NCBI GenBank assembly: GCA_963775245.1
Contig: CAVZID010000019.1
Span: forward strand, 372,001-436,000
DNA from: CAVSWT01 sp963775245
Lineage (GTDB): Bacteria > Bacteroidota > Ignavibacteria > Ignavibacteriales > Ignavibacteriaceae
Direction of reading: 5' to 3'
Length of the DNA stretch: 64,000 bases
Within the stretch, counting starts at the first letter, position 1, and each line of letters opens with the position of its first letter. Shown here piece by piece: positions 1-8,724 of the stretch. The notes below the pieces were generated by a model. That model was given only the letters and a program-made list of their open reading frames with translations, did not search any database and was not told the DNA's origin. The position numbers and the translations under genes are program-made.

Positions 1-34
1 GGTCTATTTCTTTTTGGGATAAAACTTCAGCCAT
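1..34 (-). CDS. fliM: FliM, flagellar motor switch protein (N-terminal fragment)
   Basis: Only the first 11 codons lie in the window, reading MAEVLSQKEID. This matches the N-terminal CheY-binding peptide of FliM, whose family pattern is an LSQxEID core. FliM is part of the cytoplasmic C-ring, where it binds CheY-P and reverses rotation. The ATG at 34 lies two bases after the fliL stop, so the two genes are co-transcribed, the usual fliL-fliM order. The rest of the gene is outside the window, so the call rests on the peptide and the neighbour. Confidence 0.82.
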   Translation of the reverse strand, partial: MAEVLSQKEID

Positions 35-36
35 AA

Positions 37-633
37 TTATTGAATTATATATTTACTGAAATAAACATCATTTAATTCTATTGAGGGAATCTTTCGCTTT
101 ACCTCATATGCTATCTGATATTTCAAGCTGTCACGGTAAGCAATGTTATCCAGTTGCACCAAAGTTTTGCTGGATAAAGTTGATATAACAGCATCACGAA
201 GAAGCACTTCTTTATTTTTCAAATCATTTTTATTGTCTTCACTCGCTACATCAAAACCAAGAGAAACCAACAGTAACCTTTTCCCATCTGTCCCGGATGG
301 ATTAACAATTATGTCATCTATTGGAAATATAAATTTCCCCAGCTCACTGCCGGTGTGAAATATTTCTGCATTTCCTTTTTTGCTTTCCTTTTTTGGACTT
401 TCCTTTTTCCCTATTGTAGTTCCATTCCCTGTTCCGCCTACAATAAAATTTGCTGTGATAAAATAGACTACAACCAATTGAATGATAAATATTGGTAATC
501 CAAAAAGAATTATCTTAAGGTTAAAAGAAGATTTAGCTTTAGGGGCTTCTTCTTCTGTTTGTTCCTTTTGATCTTTTGGTTCTGTTTCGCCGACTTTCTC
601 GACTTCTTCTATTTTTTCTTTTTCTTTTGCCAT
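37..633 (-). CDS. fliL: FliL, flagellar basal body-associated protein
   Basis: 198 residues. A charged, Glu/Lys-rich cytoplasmic N-terminus (about 1-38) is followed by one membrane helix (about 40-63), a short Lys/Gly-rich linker and a periplasmic domain. That domain contains the FliL-type stretch with FPIDDIIVNPSGTDGKR and LVSLGFDV. FliL surrounds or supports the stator units at the motor. It sits directly upstream of fliM. No strong Shine-Dalgarno is seen before the ATG at 633. The flgE operon ends in hairpins just upstream, so fliL probably has its own promoter in 634-775. Confidence 0.88.
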   Translation of the reverse strand: MAKEKEKIEEVEKVGETEPKDQKEQTEEEAPKAKSSFNLKIILFGLPIFIIQLVVVYFITANFIVGGTGNGTTIGKKESPKKESKKGNAEIFHTGSELGKFIFPIDDIIVNPSGTDGKRLLLVSLGFDVASEDNKNDLKNKEVLLRDAVISTLSSKTLVQLDNIAYRDSLKYQIAYEVKRKIPSIELNDVYFSKYIIQ

Positions 634-775
634 AGTGGTTTATTTAATTCAATCGATATGCCATGGGCCTATCTTAATGATATGCTGCAAAAAAGGAGTT
701 TTTGTTAATTTTTGTATTATAATCGTGGCTATTATTCTACAGGTGGTTGGATTTATATATTATTTTTAATGAGGT

Positions 776-813
776 AAAAACAAAAGAGGCAGGCCAAATA
801 TTTAGCCTGCCTC
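776..813 (-). terminator. Intrinsic terminator after flgE
   Basis: A 9-bp perfect stem, GAGGCAGGC (786-794) with GCCTGCCTC (805-813), has an AT-palindromic loop. Read on the minus strand it is followed by TTTTGTTTTT (776-785), the T-tract of an intrinsic terminator. It lies about 120 bases past the flgE stop and separates that operon from fliL. Confidence 0.85.
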
Positions 814-877
814 AAGGATTATTATGTTGTTTTTATGTTTTTATTATCTATTCAAGTTACGCAATCAGTGTAGATAT

Positions 878-906
878 AAACCCGGTTTCTCAAAGAAACC
901 GGGTTT
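878..906 (-). terminator. Second, upstream hairpin after flgE
   Basis: A perfect 13-bp inverted repeat (AAACCCGGTTTCT / AGAAACCGGGTTT) with a 3-base loop begins 26 bases after the flgE stop. It has only three T residues at its minus-strand 3' end, so alone it is a poor terminator. It may protect the 3' end of the flgE mRNA or act in tandem with the hairpin at 786-813. Confidence 0.6.
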
Positions 907-931
907 ATCTAATCGTCATTCGTAAAGCAAA

Positions 932-2599
932 TTATCTAATTAAGTTTGTTATCTCCTGTAATAATGTATCTGCTGTTGTAATTACTCTTGCATTGGATTG
1001 AAATCCTCTTTGAGCCACAATCATTCTTGTGAACTCTTCGGATAAATCTACATTGGATTGTTCCAATGCGCCGGATTGAACTGTTGTATTAGTTTCTTCA
1101 CCAAGAGAACCGATTCTTGGTTCACCTGAGTTTGCATAAGCAGAGAATAAATTGTCGCCGTTGCTTATCAAACCATCAAGGTTTGGAAAAGTTGCAGTCA
1201 TAATTTGAGCAAGTGTTCTTGTATTTCCATTTGAAAATATACCTACTATGTTTCCGTATTGATCAATGTTTATATTTGACAATGAAGCCGAAGCATAACC
1301 GTTTTGGCTTAAAGATGAAACAACCGAGCTCGCTGAAGTCTGTGTTATTCCGCTGAACCCGCTTCCAAAATCTAGATCCATTTTTACAGGATTTGCCCCG
1401 CCTTTAGGCTGGAACGTAAATGTTGGATTATTTGGGGATATATTTGCCGGGTCTAATGTACCATCAGAGTTAAAAATCATAGTACCGGAAAATGATTCTG
1501 CAGCACCGCTTTGTGTGCTTGTGCCGGGAACTGATATTGTCCATGTCCATTGATTATCATCAACTTTTGTGTACTTTAAAGTTACTTGATGTGAATTTCC
1601 AAGAGAATCGTAAACAGTAACAGAGCCGCTTACAATATTGGGATCACGGTTACCGTCAGCAGATAAGCTTAAAGTTGTTGATGATGAATTTTGTGTTATA
1701 GAAGAAGCATCAAACAAGAAATTTAAGTTATCACCGGAAACTGTTACATGATTATTTGTGCCGTCAAATAAAGCCTGTGAAGCTGCATCCAATTTGTAGT
1801 TGCCGTTGCCGTCATCAACAAACTGCAAACCATTTATGCTGCCGGTTCCTTTTGAAACAGGTGGTTCGGATGAATCTAAAACTTCCCATGACAAATCATA
1901 TTGATTTGGTGTTGCTGTTTTGGTATAAGTCATTTTCATAGTATAGGCATCTCCGTAATCATTATACACGGTAGTGTCTGAAGTAAACGGGCCTGCATCA
2001 TTCAAGTTAATATTTCCAAGCTGTGTTACTAATTCACTCCTGGTTAAATCGGAATTACTATCCAGGTTGCCGCCCCATTGAATCAATGAAGTTGCCTGTG
2101 CAGGCAGTTTTAAGTTTTTATCAACAACAATATTTTCAAGGTTGTTGCCGGGAGGAACAACACCGTCTTCATTAGCAATTTTTCCCTGAACAACTGCACC
2201 GTTTTGTGAACTAACTAAATTACCATCAGCATCAAACACAAAAGCACCGGCACGTGAATAAAAGTTTTGCCCGTTGCTTTTCATAATAAACATTCCCGGC
2301 CCTTGCAAGGCTAGGTCAGTTGTAATACCTGTTCTATCAAAAGTACCTTGATTCCAGTTTCTGTCAATTGAATTTATTTTCATACCCAGGCCAACCTGAA
2401 AAGTATTTGTACCGCCTGAAGTTTCTGTTGGGTTAGTACCGGCTTTTACGAATTGATTGAAAGTATCACTGAATGTTACTCTAGAACCTTTAAAGCCGAT
2501 TGTATTTACGTTAGCAATGTTGTTTCCAATTACGTCCATCATTGATTGATGATTTTGCATACCGGAAACGCCGGAGAACAAAGAATTAAGAAGTGCCAT
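932..2599 (-). CDS. flgE: FlgE, flagellar hook protein
   Basis: 555 residues, longer than the roughly 400 of enteric FlgE. The N-terminal flagellar rod/hook motif (MALLNSLFSGVSGMQNHQ... IGNNIANVNTIGFKGSR) is followed by the FlgE-type segment with LALQGPGMFIM. A Ser/Thr/Asn-rich variable middle follows, and the C-terminus has the conserved coiled-coil helix (VDLSEEFTRMIVAQRGFQSN ... TLLQEITNLIR). It polymerises into the hook that joins rod and filament. It is the last gene of the flgB operon. The start is fixed by AGGAGG five bases before the ATG, and its 105-base leader is strongly structured. Confidence 0.96.
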   Translation of the reverse strand: MALLNSLFSGVSGMQNHQSMMDVIGNNIANVNTIGFKGSRVTFSDTFNQFVKAGTNPTETSGGTNTFQVGLGMKINSIDRNWNQGTFDRTGITTDLALQGPGMFIMKSNGQNFYSRAGAFVFDADGNLVSSQNGAVVQGKIANEDGVVPPGNNLENIVVDKNLKLPAQATSLIQWGGNLDSNSDLTRSELVTQLGNINLNDAGPFTSDTTVYNDYGDAYTMKMTYTKTATPNQYDLSWEVLDSSEPPVSKGTGSINGLQFVDDGNGNYKLDAASQALFDGTNNHVTVSGDNLNFLFDASSITQNSSSTTLSLSADGNRDPNIVSGSVTVYDSLGNSHQVTLKYTKVDDNQWTWTISVPGTSTQSGAAESFSGTMIFNSDGTLDPANISPNNPTFTFQPKGGANPVKMDLDFGSGFSGITQTSASSVVSSLSQNGYASASLSNINIDQYGNIVGIFSNGNTRTLAQIMTATFPNLDGLISNGDNLFSAYANSGEPRIGSLGEETNTTVQSGALEQSNVDLSEEFTRMIVAQRGFQSNARVITTADTLLQEITNLIR

Positions 2600-2604
2600 T
2601 TTAA

Positions 2605-2683
2605 CCTCCTAAGGTTTTAAGTTGTTATTTTGTCCGGCATCAGTCAGTCAGCCGAACCAGAGCGTCCTTAAAAGGTCCCGCTC
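2605..2683 (-). promoter_or_regulatory. Structured 5' leader of flgE
   Basis: In the minus-strand RNA, GAGCG/CGCTC (2679-2683 with 2660-2664) closes one hairpin containing CCT/AGG. A second 7-bp stem, GTTCGGC/GCCGGAC (2651-2657 with 2632-2638), has a 12-base loop. The second stem contains a G-U pair that would be an A-C mismatch on the other strand, which favours function in the flgE mRNA. A third small hairpin, AACCT-TAGG-AGGTT, overlaps the ribosome-binding site at 2605-2610. I do not recognise a known riboswitch class. Confidence 0.5.
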
Positions 2684-2704
2684 ATTTATTTATTTATAAA
2701 TTTT

Positions 2705-3079
2705 TTATGCGAACACTACACTGTCAATATTTGTGAAGATATTATCTTCACCTTGAGAAATCGGTAAAGCTGTCACTACAGTTTTATTAGGTATATTTAC
2801 AATAAAAGCTGTATCAGACATCATCACCAAAGAATCTTTCGAGCCTTTCTGCTCTGCTTTTTCAACCGCACTTTGAATTTTATTTATTTCTTCATCGCTA
2901 AGCTGAATATTTCTTGTTTCTAATCTTTTAACAGCATGATTTGAAAATTTAAGTTTATCAAGTTCACGCTGGAAGATTGTTTCAAAGTTGCTGCCTGCTT
3001 TATCAATCTGCGGCTTTCCGAAATTTTCATTGTTGCTTATCGGAATAAACGGTACACTAATTCCGTTTATCTCAGCCAT
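2705..3079 (-). CDS. Flagellar operon protein, TIGR02530 (flg_new) type
   Basis: 124 residues, with no signal peptide or membrane helix. It has the pattern of the short flagellar operon protein family found next to flgD/flgE in Firmicutes and others. A helical core (FSNHAVKRLETRNIQLSDEE, then KIQSAVEKAEQKGSKDSLV) is followed by AFIVNIPNKTVVTAL. Its biochemical role is not established. Position suggests hook assembly. The ATG overlaps the flgD stop by one base (TAATG), giving translational coupling. Confidence 0.78.
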   Translation of the reverse strand: MAEINGISVPFIPISNNENFGKPQIDKAGSNFETIFQRELDKLKFSNHAVKRLETRNIQLSDEEINKIQSAVEKAEQKGSKDSLVMMSDTAFIVNIPNKTVVTALPISQGEDNIFTNIDSVVFA

Positions 3080-3792
3080 TAGTTGTCACCTCCTCCATTA
3101 GTTGGATTAAGTATTTCTGAAATTTCTGAGATTGAATACTCAACATTTCCAACTAAAAGAACTGTTCCGTTTTCAGTGAATTTTACACCGTCAATTGTTC
3201 CGTACTTAAATAATGATGTATCCAAACTTTCTCCTGAGCTATCTTTTGCATCAACTTTAAATGTATAATTACCTTCAGGTAATCTGTTACCATTATTATC
3301 GGTAAAATCCCAGGAAAGTTTATTGTCTCCGGAAATTGAAGGTGCATCTTCAATTGTTCTAACAAGGGTTCCGTTTTCATCATAGATACCTACGTTAACT
3401 GAAGCCGGGTTTCCTGTTATATTATATCCCATGTTAACACTGTCTTGTCCATTGTTAGTTAAATTTTCCCCGGATAGTTTAACATCTTTTCCGATTAACG
3501 TAGAAGTTAATGTGTTGTTAATGGATTGAGTTAATAAGTAGTTAGCATCAATGCTTTGGGACATTTGATCATTCAAGTTTTGAAGCTGTTCCAAAGAGCT
3601 GAACTGAGCTAATTGTGCGGAAAACTGAGAATCATCCATTGGATTCAATGGATCTTGATGTTGTAGCTGCTCCATCATCAATTTCATAAAATCATCTTTA
3701 CCCAAAGCACTGTTGCTTGAAGTAGTAGATGATGAAGTTGAGTTGGCAGCTCCAGTATAAGAATTAAGTATATTACTCGTGCCGTTTATCAT
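3079..3792 (-). CDS. flgD: FlgD, hook-capping protein
   Basis: 237 residues. The N-terminal capping segment (about 27-80) contains LGKDDFMKLMMEQLQHQDPL and the FSAQLAQFSSLEQLQNLN motif characteristic of FlgD. A FlgD Ig-like region follows, with WDFTDNNGNRLPEGNYTF. The protein is exported and forms the cap under which FlgE subunits assemble. It lies between fliK and the TIGR02530-type gene, in the order needed for hook building. A Ser/Thr/Asn-rich N-terminal tail (about 5-28) is typical of exported flagellar substrates. Confidence 0.95.
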   Translation of the reverse strand: MINGTSNILNSYTGAANSTSSSTTSSNSALGKDDFMKLMMEQLQHQDPLNPMDDSQFSAQLAQFSSLEQLQNLNDQMSQSIDANYLLTQSINNTLTSTLIGKDVKLSGENLTNNGQDSVNMGYNITGNPASVNVGIYDENGTLVRTIEDAPSISGDNKLSWDFTDNNGNRLPEGNYTFKVDAKDSSGESLDTSLFKYGTIDGVKFTENGTVLLVGNVEYSISEISEILNPTNGGGDN

Positions 3793-3801
3793 AGAATTCT
3801 C

Positions 3802-6306
3802 CTATGCTAAATATTCGTAAGTGTTATATCCCATTTTTTTAGGGATAGTAACTGTTGATTTTTCTTCTGTTTTTATTGCCTGGCCGTCAACCGAAGTTTT
3901 TCTTTTCGGCTCGGAAGCTTTTGTATTTTTTTCACCTCCATTGTTTAATGAAATAGTTAATCCCGCAACAGTAATTCCACTTTGTACCAGGGCGTTTCTT
4001 AATTGATTAAAATTCGTTTGAATAGTTTGTTTAACCGACTCATTTTCAACTTCAATATTTGCATGCATTGCTTTATCAACCATATTAACTTCAACTTTTA
4101 CATTGCCTAAGTTTTCGGGAGTTAGTTTGAGTACGAGACTTTTAACTTCCCCTTTCTTCATAAAGCTTGAAATTTCATTTAGTATTTGTGAAGGCTTAAT
4201 TACTTTTGGTTGATTACTAAACTGTTGATTGCCTTTTGTTTCCTTAACATCTGAATTATGTCCGTCGGCTGCCAGATTCTTAAGCGTTGAGTTTAACTGT
4301 GCGTCCTGTGTTTTTTGAGAATCAAGTTTCTCAGTAGAATTATCTGTTTTTGCTTCTTTACTAGATATATTTTTATCAGAAGAATTTTCAACTGCTATTG
4401 AAGGATTTGAATCCTTATTACTTTGTTGTTGATCTGAAGCTTGTTGGTTAAAGCTCGATTGATCTTTAGAATTTGAGTTTTGAACAACTTTTAATCCTGT
4501 ATCACTCTTTGCTTCTTTTACATCCTGATTTTTAACTGCTGTTTGGTCTTTATTTTCAGGATTAACTTTAACATCACTTTGAAGCGAATTTTTTCCGAAG
4601 GATCCTTTGGATAAGCTTGAATTATTTTTTATTTCTTTAACATCCTGATTTTTATTTGAAGCTTGAACATTAGAATCCTGGCCTGGTTTTGCTTCAGGAA
4701 TTTGAATTTTTAACTCAGGATTATTTTTTACATTATTAGATGAGTTTGTTTTATTTGAAATATTTTTAGCGTCTTTAACTTGAGATGAGCTTTTGTCTGT
4801 AACATCATCCCCTTGTAATTTCTCTTTATTAATGCTATTAAAATCAGCTTTAACTTTTATCTCAACTTTTTCTTTTGGTAAAATATCTTTTGATGCTTTT
4901 TCCGGTTTAATATTATCTTGTTTTATCTCTGATTTAGGATTTTCAATTTTCAATTTATCATTTGATTTATTTTCTATTTTATCAATTGGAATCTCTTTTT
5001 GATCAGATTTTGATTCAATAGAAACATCATCTGAAAAAGTTAATATTTTAAGATTTTCTTTAAAATTATTGATATCAACTTTAACATTTTGGGCTTTATT
5101 TTCAGTTGTTGTTTTTGTTGATGTAGGTTCTGAATCGCTGGAATTATTTTTTACATCGTCTGGGACATTTCCTTTTGTTGAAACATCAGACAATTTAGAA
5201 AATTTATTATTTTGGTTTTCCAACTGCTTAAAATCTTTTTGTGCTTCCGTATGAATCTTCTGATTCACTTCAAATAATTTCTCATTATTCTTTGCCGCAG
5301 CATTTATATCTTTTGGCTGCAACACGGATTTATTTACTGATTTTGAATTCACATTCTGAACTTGGGAATCTGAGTCGCCCTGTTTTATAATTTTAATTTT
5401 AAAATTAACTTCATCAGTTTTATTGGTTAACTCAGGCTGTGTTTCCCGGTTTTCAATCAAGCTTTTTAATTCTTTAAATAAGTTTTCTGCTTGAGTACTA
5501 TTTAAATTTATGTTTTGAATATTTTCTGAAGAGCCGGCTTTAATTATCGCTGTATCGCTGTTTAAAACATTTTGGTCTTTACCAATCTTAATATTCGATT
5601 GTAATTTTTCAGAAACATTTTGCGTTTCACCGGATTCAGCCAGCGGATTTGAATTATTATTTAACGAAATGTTTTTACCATTATTTGGTACAGTTTGCTC
5701 CGATACTGCATCAGCTATTTTTAAATTTAACCCCTGTCCTTTTACTGCAGCCTGATTCTTTAAAGCAAATAATAATTTAGGAGATTGGATATTTAAAATT
5801 GATGTATCAATAGTTTCATTTGCTGCAGTGTTTGAATTTACATTTATTTTTGAACTGTCATCTGCCTTTGAGATTTCTAATGAATAATTCTCATCTGTGC
5901 CTGTGAAATTCAACTTTATAGTTTTCCCTGCTTCAAGCTGACTGACTATAGTGTTTAAATCAACAGAACCATCACTTCCGTCTTTATTTTTTTTGCTCTT
6001 TGTGTTCTTAGTTTTACCTGTTTCAGATACATCCCCGGACAAGCTGCCAAGCTTTGCCAGCAGAGTTTCAATTAAATTTTTTAACTCATCTTCATTAATG
6101 GAAAGCTGACTAACACCGGTTAAATTTTTTTCAGATTGATTTTGTATAGATGTGTTTCCCAATCCATCATTTCCTGGTATCCCATCCATTTTCACTTTTA
6201 TAATATCTTTAAAAAGATAGGATAAATTACCAAACTTGTTCAGCTTTAAATCTCCTGAACCACCAATTTGGTTATTAATATTTAGGAAAAGTGGATTAAA
6301 TTCCAT
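3802..6306 (-). CDS. fliK: FliK, hook-length control protein
   Basis: 834 residues, about twice enteric FliK. The first 700 residues are low-complexity, rich in Lys, Asn, Asp, Ser and Gln, and fit the extended ruler part. The conserved C-terminal Flg_hook domain (about 700-790) contains SLVLKLTPENLGNVKVEVNM, then IQTNFNQLRNALVQSGI. FliK measures the hook and switches export specificity through FlhB. The ATG overlaps the upstream MotE-like gene's stop (TAATG). If ruler length scales with hook length, this predicts a long hook. The assignment rests on the C-terminus and the position. Confidence 0.88.
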   Translation of the reverse strand: MEFNPLFLNINNQIGGSGDLKLNKFGNLSYLFKDIIKVKMDGIPGNDGLGNTSIQNQSEKNLTGVSQLSINEDELKNLIETLLAKLGSLSGDVSETGKTKNTKSKKNKDGSDGSVDLNTIVSQLEAGKTIKLNFTGTDENYSLEISKADDSSKINVNSNTAANETIDTSILNIQSPKLLFALKNQAAVKGQGLNLKIADAVSEQTVPNNGKNISLNNNSNPLAESGETQNVSEKLQSNIKIGKDQNVLNSDTAIIKAGSSENIQNINLNSTQAENLFKELKSLIENRETQPELTNKTDEVNFKIKIIKQGDSDSQVQNVNSKSVNKSVLQPKDINAAAKNNEKLFEVNQKIHTEAQKDFKQLENQNNKFSKLSDVSTKGNVPDDVKNNSSDSEPTSTKTTTENKAQNVKVDINNFKENLKILTFSDDVSIESKSDQKEIPIDKIENKSNDKLKIENPKSEIKQDNIKPEKASKDILPKEKVEIKVKADFNSINKEKLQGDDVTDKSSSQVKDAKNISNKTNSSNNVKNNPELKIQIPEAKPGQDSNVQASNKNQDVKEIKNNSSLSKGSFGKNSLQSDVKVNPENKDQTAVKNQDVKEAKSDTGLKVVQNSNSKDQSSFNQQASDQQQSNKDSNPSIAVENSSDKNISSKEAKTDNSTEKLDSQKTQDAQLNSTLKNLAADGHNSDVKETKGNQQFSNQPKVIKPSQILNEISSFMKKGEVKSLVLKLTPENLGNVKVEVNMVDKAMHANIEVENESVKQTIQTNFNQLRNALVQSGITVAGLTISLNNGGEKNTKASEPKRKTSVDGQAIKTEEKSTVTIPKKMGYNTYEYLA

Positions 6307-6953
6307 TATGGCATCCTCGTTATTCTAGCTGCAAATGCCGGGTCAAGTTCCGATAATACATCCGCTGCTTTGTTCTTTTTCATTGAGTATATAATATCTC
6401 TTGCCATATTATCGGAATAGTTTCGAATAATTTTAGCTGCCTTTTTAGGATCCATTGAGTCATATACTTTTGCGGTCTTTTTTTCCCATAGTATATAACT
6501 GCTGTCAACATTACTTGTTTTTGGGCTTTCTGGAATTACATTTAAATTTGAGCTTTTACTTGTGCTATTATTATTAGCTGGAGTACTTACACTATCTGTT
6601 TCTTTATTTTCACTTTTTTTGTTTTCTATATTCTTAGTATTATTTGCGACTGATGATTCATCCGGCTTTCCGGTTTCATCTTTTACAGTTTTAGCTGTAT
6701 CTACTTTTGCAATTTTAATGTCGGCAGATTTTTGGTTATTATCCTTCTTTACTTCAAACGGTTCTTTTTGAGAAGTTGCCACATTGGATGAGTCTCCTGA
6801 ATTTGAATTAGCGGCGTTTTTGACTATAGAAGACCTGGATGTAAAATCAAATTTAAAAATATTATTAAACTTTGAGTTGAGTTGAATTATCCCAAAGCTG
6901 GTTAAAATAAATGCTAGTATAAATATAACTGCGTATATGATTATTGGTTTCAC
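6306..6953 (-). CDS. MotE/MgtE-N-like flagellar operon protein
   Basis: 215 residues. One N-terminal membrane helix (about 4-25) precedes a low-complexity linker and a C-terminal helical domain. That domain resembles the MgtE N-terminal/MotE fold, with YDSMDPKKAAKIIRNY, then AADVLSELDPAFAARITR. Proteins of this layout occur between fliJ and fliK in many bacteria (YlxF/MotE-like) and are thought to help motor or export assembly. It overlaps fliJ upstream by four bases (ATGA) and fliK downstream by one. The exact role is not known from sequence. Confidence 0.72.
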   Translation of the reverse strand: MKPIIIYAVIFILAFILTSFGIIQLNSKFNNIFKFDFTSRSSIVKNAANSNSGDSSNVATSQKEPFEVKKDNNQKSADIKIAKVDTAKTVKDETGKPDESSVANNTKNIENKKSENKETDSVSTPANNNSTSKSSNLNVIPESPKTSNVDSSYILWEKKTAKVYDSMDPKKAAKIIRNYSDNMARDIIYSMKKNKAADVLSELDPAFAARITRMP

Positions 6954-7387
6954 TTTTTCACTCTATTAAACTTTTGAGTTGCTATTTCATCAATAAAGAG
7001 CATTTCACTTTTATTTTGTTCCTGCGTAAATTTTTCAAAATGATTTTCTTTAAGTGCGTCAAATATTTTATGCTCTTTGCTTTTTTGAATTAGTTCAGCA
7101 ATTTTTTTCTCACGTAATATTTCCATCTTTGCAATATTCTTTTGAATATCGGCAAGCCTGTTTTGGATTACTTTTTTATAATTACTTTCAAATTTCAAAT
7201 CGTCAACTCTAACATTTTTGCTTTCATTTTTCCTTAAACCTTCTACGCCTTCTTTTTCCACATCAATGTAAGATTGTTTTAGCTTTTCAATTTCCAGGTC
7301 TATTATGGCAACTTCCTTCTGAGCTTTCTTCTCAAGATTTTCTTTTACTTTTTTAACTGACTCAAATTTGTATTTAAATTTTGCCAT
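6950..7387 (-). CDS. fliJ: FliJ, export apparatus coiled-coil protein
   Basis: 145 residues, almost entirely charged helix with heptad character, as expected for FliJ. FliJ inserts into the FliI hexamer as the central stalk and links it to FlhA. The N-terminus (KFKYKFESVKKVKENLEKKA) fits the family pattern. Identification relies on length, coiled-coil nature and placement eight bases after fliI. FliJ sequences diverge strongly, so motif evidence is weak. Confidence 0.85.
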   Translation of the reverse strand: MAKFKYKFESVKKVKENLEKKAQKEVAIIDLEIEKLKQSYIDVEKEGVEGLRKNESKNVRVDDLKFESNYKKVIQNRLADIQKNIAKMEILREKKIAELIQKSKEHKIFDALKENHFEKFTQEQNKSEMLFIDEIATQKFNRVKK

Positions 7388-7395
7388 GGTTCATC

Positions 7396-8724
7396 TTACA
7401 ATGGTTCTTCAATAATTTCTTTTAGCCTGTTAACAGATTCTTCGTACAATGATTTTTCCAGCATGTCTTGCTTTAAGTAAGTCCTTAAACTTCCAATTTT
7501 TGAAAGTGCATGATCAATTTGCGGATTGCTGCCTCTTACGTAAGCTCCAATATTTATTAGGTCTTCAGCTTCTTTATATGTTGCTAAAATTTCACTAAAC
7601 GCAATTGCTCTTTTACGATGATCCGAATCAACTATGTCCGGCATAACCCTGCTGACACTTTGTAATGGATCAACAGCAGGATACTGCCCCATGTTTGCCA
7701 GCTTGCGGGAAAGGACAATGTGCCCATCCAATATTGAACGAACTGCATCTGCTATTGGTTCTGTCATATCGTCCCCGTCAACAAGCACCGTGTAAAAACC
7801 GGTGATTGAACCTTTATCAGAGGTACCCGCTCTTTCCAGCAGCTTCGGTAAAATTGCAAATACAGACGGCGTATATCCCTTTGTAGTTGGCGGTTCACCG
7901 ATAGTTAAACCTATTTCTCTTTGTGCCATTGCGAAACGAGTTACAGAATCCATCATTAACACAACGCTTAAACCTTTATCTCTAAAATATTCTGCTATTG
8001 TGGTTCCGAGGAATGCACCTTTCATTCTTAAAAGTGCAGGCTTATCGCTTGTAGCAACAACAACAACGGATCTCATTAAACCTTCTTCGCCAAGATCTTT
8101 TTCAATAAATTCCCGAACTTCTCTTCCGCGCTCACCAATTAGAGTAATAACATTCACATCTGCATTTGTATTCCTAGCGATCATTCCCATAGTAACACTT
8201 TTCCCAACACCGCTCCCTGCAAATATCCCCATTCGCTGCCCGCGCCCGATAGTTAGTAAACCGTCTATAACTCTAACTCCTGTTTGAAGAGGAGTATCAA
8301 TTCTATCTCTTTCCAAAGGATTGGGCGGATCCCGATATATGCTTAATTGTGTTGCAAATTGAAGCTCACCCTTGCCATCAATTGGATTGCCCATTCCATC
8401 AATAACTCTTCCTAATAATTCATTTCCAACTCCAACAGTAAAAGTTTTTCCTGTTGCTATAATTTCACATGCAGGAGAAATACGGTGAACTTCACCAAGC
8501 GCGATGGAAAGAACTCTCCCGTCCTTAAATCCAACTACTTCGGATTTGCAAACTTCAATTCCACTTTTATCAACGACCACACAAATTTCCCCAAGAGAAA
8601 CATTTGGGCCAATGCTTACAATAATTAATCCGATTACATCAGAAACCCGGCCGTTAACTTTAAACAGGTCGGCATTTCTAATTTTAGTTTTATAATAATC
8701 TATATAGCCGTACAAGTTATCCAT
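7396..8724 (-). CDS. fliI: FliI, flagellar export ATPase
   Basis: 442 residues, the usual FliI length. It has the F1-beta-like core: Walker A GSGVGKS (about 168-174) in GIFAGSGVGKSVTMGMIA, the acidic segment with LIGERGREVREFI, Walker B VVLMMDSVTRFAMAQREIG, and ERAGTSDKGSITGFYTVLV. It hydrolyses ATP to unfold and load export substrates, with FliH as regulator and FliJ as stalk. The ATG overlaps the fliH stop by one base, so translation is coupled. All catalytic motifs look intact. Confidence 0.97.
   Translation of the reverse strand: MDNLYGYIDYYKTKIRNADLFKVNGRVSDVIGLIIVSIGPNVSLGEICVVVDKSGIEVCKSEVVGFKDGRVLSIALGEVHRISPACEIIATGKTFTVGVGNELLGRVIDGMGNPIDGKGELQFATQLSIYRDPPNPLERDRIDTPLQTGVRVIDGLLTIGRGQRMGIFAGSGVGKSVTMGMIARNTNADVNVITLIGERGREVREFIEKDLGEEGLMRSVVVVATSDKPALLRMKGAFLGTTIAEYFRDKGLSVVLMMDSVTRFAMAQREIGLTIGEPPTTKGYTPSVFAILPKLLERAGTSDKGSITGFYTVLVDGDDMTEPIADAVRSILDGHIVLSRKLANMGQYPAVDPLQSVSRVMPDIVDSDHRKRAIAFSEILATYKEAEDLINIGAYVRGSNPQIDHALSKIGSLRTYLKQDMLEKSLYEESVNRLKEIIEEPL

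Noticed and set aside
648..663. Sigma-54 promoter TGGCATATCGATTGAA before fliL
   Set aside because: The predicted start would be about 5 bases from the fliL ATG, leaving no room for a normal leader, so it is listed only as a weak comparison.
878..906. A plus-strand terminator for a gene before 878
   Set aside because: No supported plus-strand gene lies upstream; the plus-strand frame at 747-1001 is a chance ORF overlapping these hairpins.
2605..2704. A c-di-GMP (GEMM-I) riboswitch before flgE
   Set aside because: The hairpins do not carry the conserved GEMM core or the tetraloop/receptor sequences; only the presence of two stems is similar.
7802..8287. 161-residue plus-strand open frame
   Set aside because: It lies fully antisense to fliI, has no RBS or recognisable domain, and reflects the codon pattern of the real gene.
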